Positions 24,712 through 34,065 of a DNA stretch of 64,000 bases are shown here, one piece after another (the first letter of the stretch is position 1; the number at the start of each line of letters is the position of its first letter). This DNA is from Bacillus sp. Xin1 (GTDB lineage Bacteria; Bacillota; Bacilli; Bacillales; Bacillaceae_G). Made by a program: the position numbers and the translations under genes. The DNA lies in NCBI RefSeq assembly GCF_013314535.1, contig NZ_JABUAE010000018.1, positions 27,333-91,332 of the forward strand, in the 5' to 3' direction. Below the pieces are notes generated by a model, which saw only the letters and a program-made list of their open reading frames with translations, was not told the origin of the DNA and searched no databases.

Positions 24712-26189
24712 ATGATTCAAGGAATAGCAAAAGAGTGTTTAGCGGGTTTTACCGTAGCAATTGTTGCATTGCCACTTGCGATTGCATTCGGGATTGCGGC
24801 GACAGGAACGTCGGAAGGTGCGCTAGTTGGGTTGTATGGTGCGATTTTTGCTGGGTTATTTGCAGCATTGTTTGGTGGTACAGCAGGGCAAGTAACGGGT
24901 CCTACCGGTCCAATTACCGTGATTGCGACAGGTATTATTGCAAGTCATGGGCTTGAGGCGAGTTTTATTGCATTTATGATGGCTGGGCTATTTCAAATTT
25001 TATTTGGGGTATGTAAGCTCGGTTCGTATATACGTTACATTCCATTCCATATTCTGTCGTTTCAGGGTTTATGAATGGAATTGCACTTATTATTATTTTA
25101 GGCGAGATGAAGCATGTGAAAAATAGCTTTTTACTTGTTTTGTTAACGATACTTGTTATGCTTGTCGCAGGGAAGTGGATTAAAGCGATTCCGGCAAGTT
25201 TAATTGCGTTAGTTGGTGTTACGGCGACATTGCCGTTATTTTCTCAACTTTTACAAGGGCTTACGATTCAATTACCTTTTGTGGGAACGATCCCATTAAA
25301 CAAGATGATTGAAAAGATTGGAACAATACCAGAAGCGATGCCTTCTCCTCATTTACCTGTCTTTAGTGGGCTGGCAATACTAGAACTTATTTTGCCAGCA
25401 CTTAGTATTGCATTATTAGGGTCAATTGACTCGCTATTAACATCCGTTGTGATGGATAATGTAACAGGTACAAGGCATAAAAGTAATAAAGAATTGATTG
25501 GCCAAGGATTAGGGAATATTGTGAGTGGATTGTTTGGAGGATTAGCAGGAGCAGGTGCGACGGTTCGGTCTATTGTGAATATAAGAAGCGGCGGGAAAAC
25601 AGCACTATCGGCTTGTATGCATAGCGTTATTTTATTTATTTTCATTATGGGGCTTGGTGCAGTTGTACAATATATTCCACTTGCAGTACTATCAGGTATT
25701 TTAATTTTAACAGGTATCGGAATGTTTGATTGGGATAGTATGAAAAAGATGCATGTAGCGCCAAAAGGTGACGTTGTTGTCATGCTTTTAACAATGGTGA
25801 TTACAGTGAAATTTGATTTAATGATTGCGGTTGCGTTTGGTATAATCCTTTCTTTCCTTTTATATATGGTGCAATGCAAGGAACGAGAAGCTTCTATTGT
25901 AAAAGGAGAAGATGACACGTATATGATTCAGGGACCACTGTCCTTCTTATCTGTTGATCATATTTTTTCTTCTTTACAAGAAGTGAAGTCTCATTTGACG
26001 TTACGCTTGAATCATGTGCACTATATGGATACTTCGGGGGCGATGGCACTATTAAACTTTATGGATCATACGGAGAAAATAGGTGCGAGTGTAACGCTTG
26101 AACATGTACAACCACATATTGAAAAGACACTGCTCAGCTTGGCAAATGATCAGCAAAGAGAAAAGTTAAACATGGTAAAAGAACAATAG
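24712..26189 (+). pseudogene. SulP-family anion transporter gene broken by a 5-bp duplication
   Basis: The first frame (24712-25074) gives the SulP N-terminus with CLAGFTVAIVALPLAIAFGI and the GPTGPITV signature, then ends at FHILSFQGL. The second frame (25071-26189) resumes with MNGIALIIILGEMKHV, more membrane helices and a C-terminal STAS domain (LRLNHVHYMDTSGAMALL). At 25040-25049 the bases TTCCA occur twice in tandem; removing one copy restores RYIPYSVVSGFMNG in one frame, so the whole gene would encode about 490 residues. SulP proteins move sulfate, bicarbonate or related anions. This copy should make only a truncated product unless the duplication is lost, bypassed or a sequencing artefact. 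Confidence 0.85.
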
Positions 26190-26196
26190 AATTGTA

Positions 26197-26228
26197 AAGC
26201 GTCATTCCGAAAAGGAAGGCGCTTTTTT
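26197..26228 (+). terminator. Terminator of the SulP gene
   Basis: AAGCGTC..TTCC pairs with GGAA..GGCGCTT, followed by TTTTTTG. Confidence 0.85.
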
Positions 26229-26341
26229 GTATGCAGTGCATAGTAAGAAGAATGTATTTTTTTAGCAATATATCCATATTTTGAAACACGATGTGCTATC
26301 ATAAAAGTGGGGACTATTTTTTAAAGTTAGGAGAGAGTTTG

Positions 26342-26710
26342 ATGTACAAACAGTTACCACACAGTGTGAAGATCGGGATTACACGTTCAATTACTACTTC
26401 TTTTACAGAATACATGAAATCAATCGAGTGGGATGTAGAGAAATTTGATATGCAACAATTTGTTGAACAGTGGAAACAGTATTTGTATACAAAATCAAAG
26501 TGGATTAAGCAAATTAATGATGATGTAAAAGAAGATCCAAGTTTTCATCAAGAGTTAGCAAATCGGATAAATGAAAAAATTAGTCAATTACTTCAAGAAG
26601 AACCGACAGATGAGCAACTACAAGTGCTTCAGGTGCAGCATGTGCAAATTAAAGAATCACTTTGTAAATTAGAAGCACAGTATCAAATTGATCGTTTAGT
26701 AGCGAAATGA
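26342..26710 (+). CDS. Conserved hypothetical helical protein
   Basis: 122 residues, soluble, predicted almost wholly alpha-helical, rich in Gln, Glu and Lys (FVEQWKQYLYTKSKWIKQIN; QEEPTDEQLQVLQVQHVQIK) with coiled-coil character in the second half. ATG 26342 has AGGAGAG eight bases upstream; the frame's first ATG at 26291 does not. Own terminator. No family recognised; adaptor or scaffold-like by appearance only. Confidence 0.7.
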   Translation: MYKQLPHSVKIGITRSITTSFTEYMKSIEWDVEKFDMQQFVEQWKQYLYTKSKWIKQINDDVKEDPSFHQELANRINEKISQLLQEEPTDEQLQVLQVQHVQIKESLCKLEAQYQIDRLVAK

Positions 26711-26723
26711 AATTTTACATATG

Positions 26724-26776
26724 AAAAAGAGCCTGTTTGGTAAGGTGCTATCACTTTACCAAACAGGCTCTTTTGT
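26724..26776 (+). terminator. Strong terminator
   Basis: AAAAGAGCCTGTTTGGTAA pairs perfectly with TTACCAAACAGGCTCTTTT; 19 bp. Confidence 0.93.
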
Positions 26777-26784
26777 TAATATAT

Positions 26785-26980
26785 ATATTCAACTTGATTT
26801 TCCAACATATATCCATTTTGCTTTTCAAGTACCTAAGTCGCGACTATGAAAACAAAAGAAGATCTCCACTCGCTTGCTCCTTTTGTTCTCACTTGGCATG
26901 GGGCTAAAAAAGGCACTGACCGCTTCTATGCATGGTCGGATGCTCTCTCCCATCTAAAAAAATGGTTTGATGTTAGTTTT
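26785..26980 (-). repeat. R160 dispersed repeat, copy j
   Basis: Full inverted copy: CAACTTGATTTTCCAACAT, GACTATGAAAACAAAAGAAG, CACTTGGCATGGGGCTAAAA, GACCGCTTCTATGCATGG, GGATGCTCTCTCCCATCT. Its head end abuts bcr1 copy 2. Confidence 0.87.
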
Positions 26981-26990
26981 TTAATTTGGA

Positions 26991-27149
26991 TTTATCCCGC
27001 ATTAACGGGCAGTAAGACTCCCACCTCAAGATTCAGAGAGAAACGAGGAAGGTAGGTAGGGAATCAACTGCCCGTAAAAGCCCGATTGGTGAGGGCTAAT
27101 AATCAGTGGGGGATGAAGAAAACCCCCACTGATTAAAGTTTCACTTTAT
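26991..27149 (+). mobile_element. bcr1 element, copy 2
   Basis: TTTAT at 26991-26995 and 27145-27149 bound the element; the interior matches the other copies closely. It ends 14 bases from the slaP stop codon. Confidence 0.9.
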
Positions 27150-27162
27150 ATAGATTACTATA

Positions 27163-28044
27163 TTATCCTTGTGGGACAACCACAGACCAAGTAGTTATAT
27201 CTATCTCTTTCTTTAAAACAGAAGAGGCTGGGAATACAAATGCCCATGGCTTTGTTGTATTTGCTTTTACTTCAAGGTTTGGTAATGTAAATGCCCCATT
27301 TGCAATAACTTCTTCAGAAGCATCTAGAATTTGAAGAGGAAGCTGCTCAAGTTCTATGCTATGGGAAAATCCATTTCGGATTAGGATTGTTACACTCAGG
27401 TCACCATTTTCTTGATGCGTTGCTTGTAACCCTAAGAAATTGATTTCGTCTTCAGCAGGAGGTGTTAACCCTTCTGCAAAATCTCGTAGTTCGTCTTTGC
27501 TTTCTTTAGATAATTGTTGTTCCCATGTTGGATCCAATTCGAATCGATGTAGTTCTCCTAAATCAAATGCTAATTGCCAATCTGCTTGGGAGAGGGGGGC
27601 CTCTGTTATTGTTTCTTCTTCAAATTGAAATACCCATGGCATATTGGTGTTTGCGGGTATATTACCAAGTGCAGAAAGATCAAATGTTTTCCGTGCACAT
27701 AATTGTTCTTCATTATTAAATAGAAGTAATGCAACTTTTTCAAAGTTAATCGGTTTGGAAATGGTGCTTCGCAGAAAAGCAGCTACATGATAGGCACCAT
27801 CGCGTTTTTCCACGTCAATTCCAGATAAAGAAATTTGATTTTCTTTTAAACTAGGTAAATCTTTATGTAAAAACTGATAGATATATTTGTGTTCGATTGT
27901 AACTTCTCCCCAAGAGGGATGGAAGTATAATGTAGGTTTTACATTTGTATGCTGAGAAGTTGTCTCTTCTTGTCCAAATAATTGATCTCCAGAAATGACT
28001 GTATCTTTTCCTTTTTTCTTTGCTTTTTTGAAGAATGATAACAT
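27163..28044 (-). CDS. slaP: S-layer assembly protein SlaP (accessory Sec)
   Basis: 293 residues with no signal peptide: MLSFFKKAKKKGKD, then a soluble beta-rich protein with two similar halves, each containing an I-E-x-E/I-L-x...PW-x-F-x-F/V pattern (NIPANTNMPWVFQFEEE and EVKANTTKPWAFVFPASS). In B. anthracis SlaP is encoded beside secA2 and is needed with it for efficient secretion of the S-layer proteins Sap and EA1. Here it follows secA2 on the same strand with a 14-base gap and a GAGGTGA ribosome site, so the two form one operon. It probably acts on the cytoplasmic side. Name from locus and family memory. Confidence 0.85.
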   Translation of the reverse strand: MLSFFKKAKKKGKDTVISGDQLFGQEETTSQHTNVKPTLYFHPSWGEVTIEHKYIYQFLHKDLPSLKENQISLSGIDVEKRDGAYHVAAFLRSTISKPINFEKVALLLFNNEEQLCARKTFDLSALGNIPANTNMPWVFQFEEETITEAPLSQADWQLAFDLGELHRFELDPTWEQQLSKESKDELRDFAEGLTPPAEDEINFLGLQATHQENGDLSVTILIRNGFSHSIELEQLPLQILDASEEVIANGAFTLPNLEVKANTTKPWAFVFPASSVLKKEIDITTWSVVVPQG

Positions 28045-28058
28045 GAAAGTTCACCTCA

Positions 28059-30422
28059 TTATACGTTTTGTGGAACGGTTAAATGCCGGGCAACATATAG
28101 GCACATTTCTTTTTCAAAATTGCTGTATGTGTATAAGAAAATGTCGAGACCTTCCTTTTGATAAATACGTGTTGGATCTTCTTGTTGATATTGTCGTAAT
28201 CCGATGCCTTCTTTTAAATTATGCATCGCATCTAAATGATTTACCCAGTTTTGATCGATGTAGTGTAATCCTACTTGGCGCAATGCTTGCTGCAGTTCTG
28301 TATGATCATTTAGTGCACGCACTTTATCCAGATAACTTGAAATCGAATCTTTTAATAGATTGTTTAATTCTTCGATCGAATTAACGGTGTTTTCTGATAA
28401 TAGTGGTAGTTCTTCTGTTGGCATAATAGATTGTAATTCTTCTGTTAATGCAATGAAATTCCATTCTTCTGGAACCATACCTTCTAGCAGATGTTTTTTT
28501 CCGATCGAATCGATTGTATGCTCTATCATTGGAGTTGTAATTTCTATCATATTTGTTTCTTCATGTAAGAAATGATTGCGAAGTTTATAGATTACATTTC
28601 GCTGATCATTAATCACATCATCTAGTTTTAAATTGTATTCACGAATTGAAAAATGACTTCCCTCACAAAGCAGTTGCGTACGGTTTATAAAATCATGTAC
28701 TTTCGGAGTAAGGATAAGTCCTTTATCATCTGTTTTTAATGATTTCTTTAATTTTTCCACATCTTCCTGAGCAAAGCGCTGAAGCATATCATCTTCTAAT
28801 GAAAGGAAAAATTGTGAACTACCAGGGTCACCTTGTCTACCAGCCCGACCTTTTAATTGGTTATCAACGCGCCGGGATTCATGACGTTCTGTCCCGATAA
28901 CATGTAGACCTCCAAGTTCTGGAACACCGTCTTCTAATAAAATATCGGTACCACGACCAGCCATATTTGTAGCGATTGTAATTTGGCCTTTCTGTCCAGC
29001 TTTCGCAATTAAATCGGCTTCTTGCTCTGCGCTTTTTGCATTTAGTAACTGATAGGATAAGTTTGCTTCATCTAAATAACGAGCTGCCAGTTCAGACTGC
29101 AAGATGGACATCGTTCCAATTAAAATTGGTTGTCCTTTTGTATGTCGCTTTATAACTTCTTCACGTACTGCTGTATATTTATGATCAGTAGTCATATAGA
29201 CTAGGTCTTTTAAATCTTCACGGATGACAGGGCGGTTCGTTGGAATCGGTATAACATCCATTCCGTATACACGATTAAACTCTTTTTCTTCCGTTTTTGC
29301 TGTGCCTGTCATTCCAGATAGGGCAGGGTACATACGGAAGAAATTTTGGATTGTAATGGATGCATATGTTTGGTTTTCTTCGGTGATTTCCAAACCTTCT
29401 TTCGCTTCAATTGCTTGGTGTAAACCATCACTTAATGAACGGCCATCCATCACGCGGCCTGTAAAAATATCAACGAGCATAATTTTGTTATCATGTACGA
29501 TATAGTCAACATCACGTTGGAACGTAACATGTGCACGTAATGATTGAATCATATAGTGATATAAAGTTTGATGCTCAATGTCATATAAGTTATCAATATC
29601 AAATAAATCTTCAATTTTTGTAATACCTTCATCTGTAAAGCTAGATGATTTCGTCTCTGCATCGTACGTATAGTGAACAGTGTCTTGAAACGACTTAATT
29701 ACTTTCGCACATAAATAATGTAATCCAGAACTGCTGGATTTTTTGCCGGCGATAATTAGAGGTGTTTTTGCTTCATCAATTAAGACACTATCAATTTCAT
29801 CAATAATTGCGAAATGATAAGGGCGCTGTACTTGTGAGGATGATGAAGCTTCCATATTATCTCTTAGATAATCAAAGCCAAATTCTGTTCCGATGCCGTA
29901 TGTAATATCAGCCTCATAGGAACGTTTCTTTTGGATAGGCTCAATATCTGGAATATTTAATCCGACTTGTAAGCCGAGAAATTCATGGACTTGGCCGATT
30001 AGTTCTTTATCACGTTTTGCTAAGTAGTCATTCACTGTAATAACGTGCACACCTTTTCCTTCTAGAGCACGTACATAAGATGGCAAGGAAGAGACAAGTG
30101 TTTTACCTTCTCCCGTAGGCATTTCTGCAATATTTCCCTCTAATAATACAAGTCCACCAATAAGTTGTACGTCATAATGGCGTAATCCGAGCACACGCTT
30201 CGCTGCTTCACGAACGATGGCAAATGCTTCTACTTTTATATCATCAATTGTTTTCCCATTTTGAAGCATCTCTTTGAAACTAGTAGTTTTTTGGCGTAAT
30301 GCCTCGTCAGATAGTGCTTCTATTTGCGGTTCAAGTGCATTAATTTCATCAACAAGTAGTTCATATTTTTTTAGCTTACGTTTTTGTGAATCCCCTAATA
30401 TTTTTTTGAACGAATTCAGCAT
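28059..30422 (-). CDS. secA2: Accessory Sec translocase ATPase SecA2
   Basis: 787 residues, shorter than canonical SecA because the C-terminal zinc-binding tail is absent. Walker A MPTGEGKTLV lies at about 99-108, the DEAD-like box AIIDEIDSVLIDEAKTPLI at about 203-221, the preprotein cross-linking domain follows, and the second nucleotide fold has TNMAGRGTDI and ERHESRRVDNQLKGRAGRQGDPGSS (arginine fingers). SecA2 drives export of S-layer proteins through the SecYEG channel in the B. cereus group; the adjoining slaP, csaAB and S-layer genes support that role. It is first in the operon, divergent from csaA. Confidence 0.93.
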   Translation of the reverse strand: MLNSFKKILGDSQKRKLKKYELLVDEINALEPQIEALSDEALRQKTTSFKEMLQNGKTIDDIKVEAFAIVREAAKRVLGLRHYDVQLIGGLVLLEGNIAEMPTGEGKTLVSSLPSYVRALEGKGVHVITVNDYLAKRDKELIGQVHEFLGLQVGLNIPDIEPIQKKRSYEADITYGIGTEFGFDYLRDNMEASSSSQVQRPYHFAIIDEIDSVLIDEAKTPLIIAGKKSSSSGLHYLCAKVIKSFQDTVHYTYDAETKSSSFTDEGITKIEDLFDIDNLYDIEHQTLYHYMIQSLRAHVTFQRDVDYIVHDNKIMLVDIFTGRVMDGRSLSDGLHQAIEAKEGLEITEENQTYASITIQNFFRMYPALSGMTGTAKTEEKEFNRVYGMDVIPIPTNRPVIREDLKDLVYMTTDHKYTAVREEVIKRHTKGQPILIGTMSILQSELAARYLDEANLSYQLLNAKSAEQEADLIAKAGQKGQITIATNMAGRGTDILLEDGVPELGGLHVIGTERHESRRVDNQLKGRAGRQGDPGSSQFFLSLEDDMLQRFAQEDVEKLKKSLKTDDKGLILTPKVHDFINRTQLLCEGSHFSIREYNLKLDDVINDQRNVIYKLRNHFLHEETNMIEITTPMIEHTIDSIGKKHLLEGMVPEEWNFIALTEELQSIMPTEELPLLSENTVNSIEELNNLLKDSISSYLDKVRALNDHTELQQALRQVGLHYIDQNWVNHLDAMHNLKEGIGLRQYQQEDPTRIYQKEGLDIFLYTYSNFEKEMCLYVARHLTVPQNV

Positions 30423-30644
30423 GCTATTACACCCCTCTTACTGACAATAGCTTCATTATAGCACATGTTCCTAAGGAATAAGTAGAAGTAGTAAATAGAA
30501 GAAAAATATGGTAATTAACATCATTAAATGTAAATATTGCACTTTTAAATTGATTTTTTATTTTTGATGTATAAAAAAGAAAGAGAGTATTCAATATATA
30601 ATAAATTTGTTATGATAATTTAATGAGATAATGAAAAAATGGCA

Positions 30645-30815
30645 TAAAACATTTCTTTTTGGGTTGGAGAGAGGATCCAGCCATGGATAGAAGCGGTCAG
30701 AGCATTTTTTAGTTCCATGCCGTGTGAAACCAGAAGGAGAGAACGAGTGGAGATCTGTTTTTGTTTTTATAGCCGCGATTTATATGTTGGAAAGTCGAGA
30801 TGGATATATAGTGAA
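30645..30815 (+). repeat. R160 dispersed repeat, copy k (tandem with l)
   Basis: Forward copy: CATTTCTTTTTGGGTTGGAG, ATCCAGCCATGGATAGAAGC, GTTCCATGCCGTG, AAAGTCGAGATGGATATAT. Confidence 0.83.
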
Positions 30816-30819
30816 ACCG

Positions 30820-30980
30820 GCATACCCTCTTTTTTAGGTTAGAGAGAGGATCTAGAGCTATGGTCAGGGTCTTTGTTAGCCCCATGTCATATTAAAATAA
30901 AGAGATAAAACGAATGGAAATCCGCTTTTGTTTCTATGGCGGTGATGTATATGCCTGCAAATCAAGATGGATAGATAGTT
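30820..30980 (+). repeat. R160 dispersed repeat, copy l (tandem with k)
   Basis: Shorter forward copy lacking part of the TAGAAGCGGTCAG module: TTTTTTAGGTTAGAGAGAGG, AGCCCCATGTCATA, AAATCAAGATGGATAGAT. Copies k and l fill the 657-base gap between divergent secA2 and csaA. Confidence 0.78.
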
Positions 30981-31079
30981 TTTGTGAATATATACGAAGA
31001 AGGAATAAAATATATTTCAGATTCCAATATGGTTCTACATGAATTTAGAATATACGTATAGAAAGAAAAGAGAAGAAAT

Positions 31080-32600
31080 ATGAATAAAAAATTTGTAAAA
31101 GGGGCAGCCATTTTAACGATTACAACCTTTCTATCGAAACTGTTAGGAAGCTTCTTTCAAATTCCTTTGCAAAATATCGCAGGAGATGAGGTGCTTGGTA
31201 TTTTCAGGCTCGTTTTTCCTGTGTATATGATAGCCCTAACTTTATCAGTAGCAGGAGTGCCTCTTGCAATATCAAAGTTAATCGCAGAACGTAATGAACA
31301 AAATGATCGAGAAGGAATCGCTAAATTATTTAAGTCTGCTTCTATTATAGGTGTTATATTTGGAGCGTTAGGCTGTGTGATTATTTTACTATGCTCAAGT
31401 TCAATCGCAGAGATGCTGGGGGGACAAGAGACAAGATTAGCATTAGTTATTACATCATTTGCACTTCTAATTGCTCCGTATATGGCAGTATATCGTGGGT
31501 ATTTTCAAGGGTTTGGTGACATGGTTCCAACTGGAGTTTCACAAGTAATTGAACAATTTGTTCGCGTATTCTTTATGCTGACAATTGCCTATCTATTTGT
31601 GACTTGGAATAAAAGTAGCAGTGTTATAACTGGTGGAGCGATGGTGGGTTCTTTTCTAGGAGTTATTAGTTCGCTCATTTATTTAAGAGTGAAATATATA
31701 AAAAGCTCGTATTATTATAAGAAAATAACGTATTCACTTCAAGATTTAAAAAGAGATGGAAAAAAGATACTCAGTGTATCGATTCCAATTGCTATTGGAG
31801 CATTATCAATGCCGCTGTTAAATTTGATTGATTCTGTAACGATTCCACATGCGCTTGATGGAACTGCAAGTACGATTCAAACGCAGTACGGTATTTATAG
31901 TCGCGGCTTTGCATTTACACAATTAATTGTTGTATTTTCTAGTGCGATTGTATTTCCACTAATCCCGTTATTAACATCTGCTTTAACAAAGAAAGATATG
32001 AAATTAGCGAAAGAGGCGGTGCAGCAAACAAATAAACTTGCGCACGTTATAACAACGCCAATGACAGTATGGCTTATTGCATTAACAGTACCACTCAATA
32101 TTGGTTTGTTTACAGATGCAAAAGGAAGCGGCATGTTAGCTGTTATAATTGGAAGTTCGTATTTCACCTCTTTTATGGTACTATCAATAGGCATTTTACA
32201 AGGCATCAATCGTTCTATGCAGGCTGCATGGATTGTCATTGGGGCAAGCGTTGTGAAGGGATTGTTAAACCTTGTACTCGTTGGAAAGTTTGGAATAGAT
32301 GGGGCGGCATACAGCACGCTTATCATATATATAATGATTTGCACTATAAATTACGCCTATATTAGAAAGTATCTTACTTATTCGATAAAAATTGGGGGAT
32401 TTTTATCCGTAATCATTATATCTTGTATATTTGGAATAGGATTGTATGAATTAGCTACTATAATAAATGTAACAACTTCGCGTTTTATCGCATTGCTGTA
32501 TAGTTTCATTGCATTAAGTGTTGTATCACTTTTATATATGATTTGTGCGCTGAAATTAAACTGGATATCAAGAGAGCGAATTCCATTTTTGCGTAAATAA
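31080..32600 (+). CDS. csaA: Polysaccharide flippase-type membrane protein CsaA
   Basis: 506 residues with 12-14 hydrophobic helices and the MVF/MATE-type polysaccharide exporter pattern (KGAAILTITTFLSKLLGSFF at the N-terminus; GISLPLAI-like segments; GIDGAAYSTLIIYI). These proteins flip lipid-linked saccharides across the membrane. In B. anthracis csaA precedes csaB in a two-gene unit needed for anchoring S-layer proteins through pyruvylated secondary cell wall polysaccharide. AGAGAAGAAAT is the ribosome site. csaB begins about 200 bases downstream on the same strand with no terminator between, consistent with co-transcription. Confidence 0.87.
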   Translation: MNKKFVKGAAILTITTFLSKLLGSFFQIPLQNIAGDEVLGIFRLVFPVYMIALTLSVAGVPLAISKLIAERNEQNDREGIAKLFKSASIIGVIFGALGCVIILLCSSSIAEMLGGQETRLALVITSFALLIAPYMAVYRGYFQGFGDMVPTGVSQVIEQFVRVFFMLTIAYLFVTWNKSSSVITGGAMVGSFLGVISSLIYLRVKYIKSSYYYKKITYSLQDLKRDGKKILSVSIPIAIGALSMPLLNLIDSVTIPHALDGTASTIQTQYGIYSRGFAFTQLIVVFSSAIVFPLIPLLTSALTKKDMKLAKEAVQQTNKLAHVITTPMTVWLIALTVPLNIGLFTDAKGSGMLAVIIGSSYFTSFMVLSIGILQGINRSMQAAWIVIGASVVKGLLNLVLVGKFGIDGAAYSTLIIYIMICTINYAYIRKYLTYSIKIGGFLSVIIISCIFGIGLYELATIINVTTSRFIALLYSFIALSVVSLLYMICALKLNWISRERIPFLRK

Positions 32601-32796
32601 AGTGAAAGTAAGGAATATGCAATGGAAATAGTAATGTAAGTGATAGCGTAGCAGTAAATTGGAACGGATTTATTATAGAGAAGTATTTCAATTCTTTTAT
32701 GTTATAGAGAGAAAAGTTGTAAGTTACCCAATCTCTTGTAATGAGAGATTGTTGGCAATTTGTAAGTTGATTGCGAAATGTTGGAGGAGATTAAGC

Positions 32797-33903
32797 GTGC
32801 GGTTAGTTTTATCAGGATATTATGGTTTTTATAATGTTGGGGACGAAGCAATTTTGCAATCAATTATTAAAGCATTGCATGATGAGGAGCCTAACCTTGA
32901 ACTTGTTGTACTTTCAAATGACCCTGACTATACAAAGAAAATGTACGGTGTCGAAGCAGTAAACCGCTGGGATATAAGAGCGATTTATAAAGAGATAAAA
33001 AAGAGTGATGGGTTGATCAGTGGGGGCGGAAGTCTTCTTCAAGATAAGACTAGTATTAAAAGTATTTTTTATTATACGGGTATAATGCGTCTGGCGCGCT
33101 TTCTGAAGAAACCATATTATATTTATGCACAAGGAATTGGTCCGATTACAAAGAGGCAGAACCGCCTATTAGTAAAATGGCATGTATCGAAAGCGCAATA
33201 TATATCTGTACGTGACGAAGACTCTTTTTTATATTTAAAAGAAATCGGTATAAAGAAAGATGTTGAAGTTGTTCCAGATCCAGTACTAGCTTGTAATTGT
33301 GATGTGAAATCAAACTGGTTGCAAAAGCATTCTGTGCAAGGGAAAGTAATTGCAGTTAGCGTACGGTACTGGGATGCCAAGGAAGACTATATGAGAAAAT
33401 TAGCTGAAACGTTGAAAAAGTTTAAGCAAGAAGGGTATGATATTTTATTTGTACCTATGCATGGACCATTTGATCAAAGTGCATCACGAGATATTATTAA
33501 TTTGATGGGAACAGAGGCACATATGCTCCCATATAAAATGGACGTTCATGAAAAAATAGCGATTTTATCGGAGTGCTCTCTTCTAATTGGGATGAGGCTT
33601 CATGCTCTTATTTTATCTGCAGTAGCAAACACACCGATGATTGGTATTTCATATGATCCAAAGATAGACTCCTTCTTACAGCAAGTAAATCAACCGATTA
33701 TCGGTAGTGTTGATGGAGATTGGAGCGAAGAAACCTTATATAACATGGCAGCAAAACAATTGCATCAAAAAGAAGCTGTGAAGTTTGCATTAGAGCAACG
33801 AGTAATCGAACTGCGTGTGCAAATTTCAAAAGCATCTAAACATATTATTCAGAATTTAAAAGAAAGAGAATGCCCGAAAAGAAAGGTGAAAGCCAACTCT
33901 TAG
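32797..33903 (+). CDS. csaB: Polysaccharide pyruvyl transferase CsaB
   Basis: 368 residues. The N-terminus RLVLSGYYGFYNVGDEAILQ and the block DGLISGGGSLLQD are the family signature; HALILSAVANTPMIGISYDPK lies near the C-terminal active region (with Arg-Leu-His in GMRLHAL). CsaB transfers pyruvate from phosphoenolpyruvate to a sugar of the secondary cell wall polysaccharide, making the ketal that SLH domains recognise. Start is GTG 32797 with GGAGGAG nine bases upstream; the frame's earlier ATG at 32659 was rejected. It is the key enzyme for every SLH protein in this window. Confidence 0.94.
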   Translation: MRLVLSGYYGFYNVGDEAILQSIIKALHDEEPNLELVVLSNDPDYTKKMYGVEAVNRWDIRAIYKEIKKSDGLISGGGSLLQDKTSIKSIFYYTGIMRLARFLKKPYYIYAQGIGPITKRQNRLLVKWHVSKAQYISVRDEDSFLYLKEIGIKKDVEVVPDPVLACNCDVKSNWLQKHSVQGKVIAVSVRYWDAKEDYMRKLAETLKKFKQEGYDILFVPMHGPFDQSASRDIINLMGTEAHMLPYKMDVHEKIAILSECSLLIGMRLHALILSAVANTPMIGISYDPKIDSFLQQVNQPIIGSVDGDWSEETLYNMAAKQLHQKEAVKFALEQRVIELRVQISKASKHIIQNLKERECPKRKVKANS

Positions 33904-33922
33904 AGGGCATCCTCTTTTTTTA
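33902..33922 (+). terminator. Short terminator after csaB
   Basis: AGAGG-GCAT-CCTCT followed by seven T residues. Confidence 0.7.
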
Positions 33923-34065
33923 TTCACAAATGAATGTCGTTTCGCAAACGTTATAGCAATATATAGCGTTTCGATTTTCGTTTATTTTGAGAATGTAGTT
34001 AGTATATAATTTATAAGTCAATAGATATATGAGTTTGATAGTTTATAAGAAAGAGGAGGATAACA

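Noticed and set aside
25349-25918. 189-codon open frame antisense to the SulP gene
   Set aside because: It mirrors the SulP coding frame, has a composition rich in Ile/Thr/Ser typical of shadows, and no ribosome site.
26846-27055. 69-codon open frame across R160 copy j and bcr1
   Set aside because: It consists wholly of repeat sequence and the same frame is broken in other copies; likewise the frames at 3457-3687, 15028-15242, 16550-16777 and 21906-22130.
31895-32344. 149-codon open frame antisense to csaA
   Set aside because: Shadow of a membrane-protein frame; no start context or family pattern.
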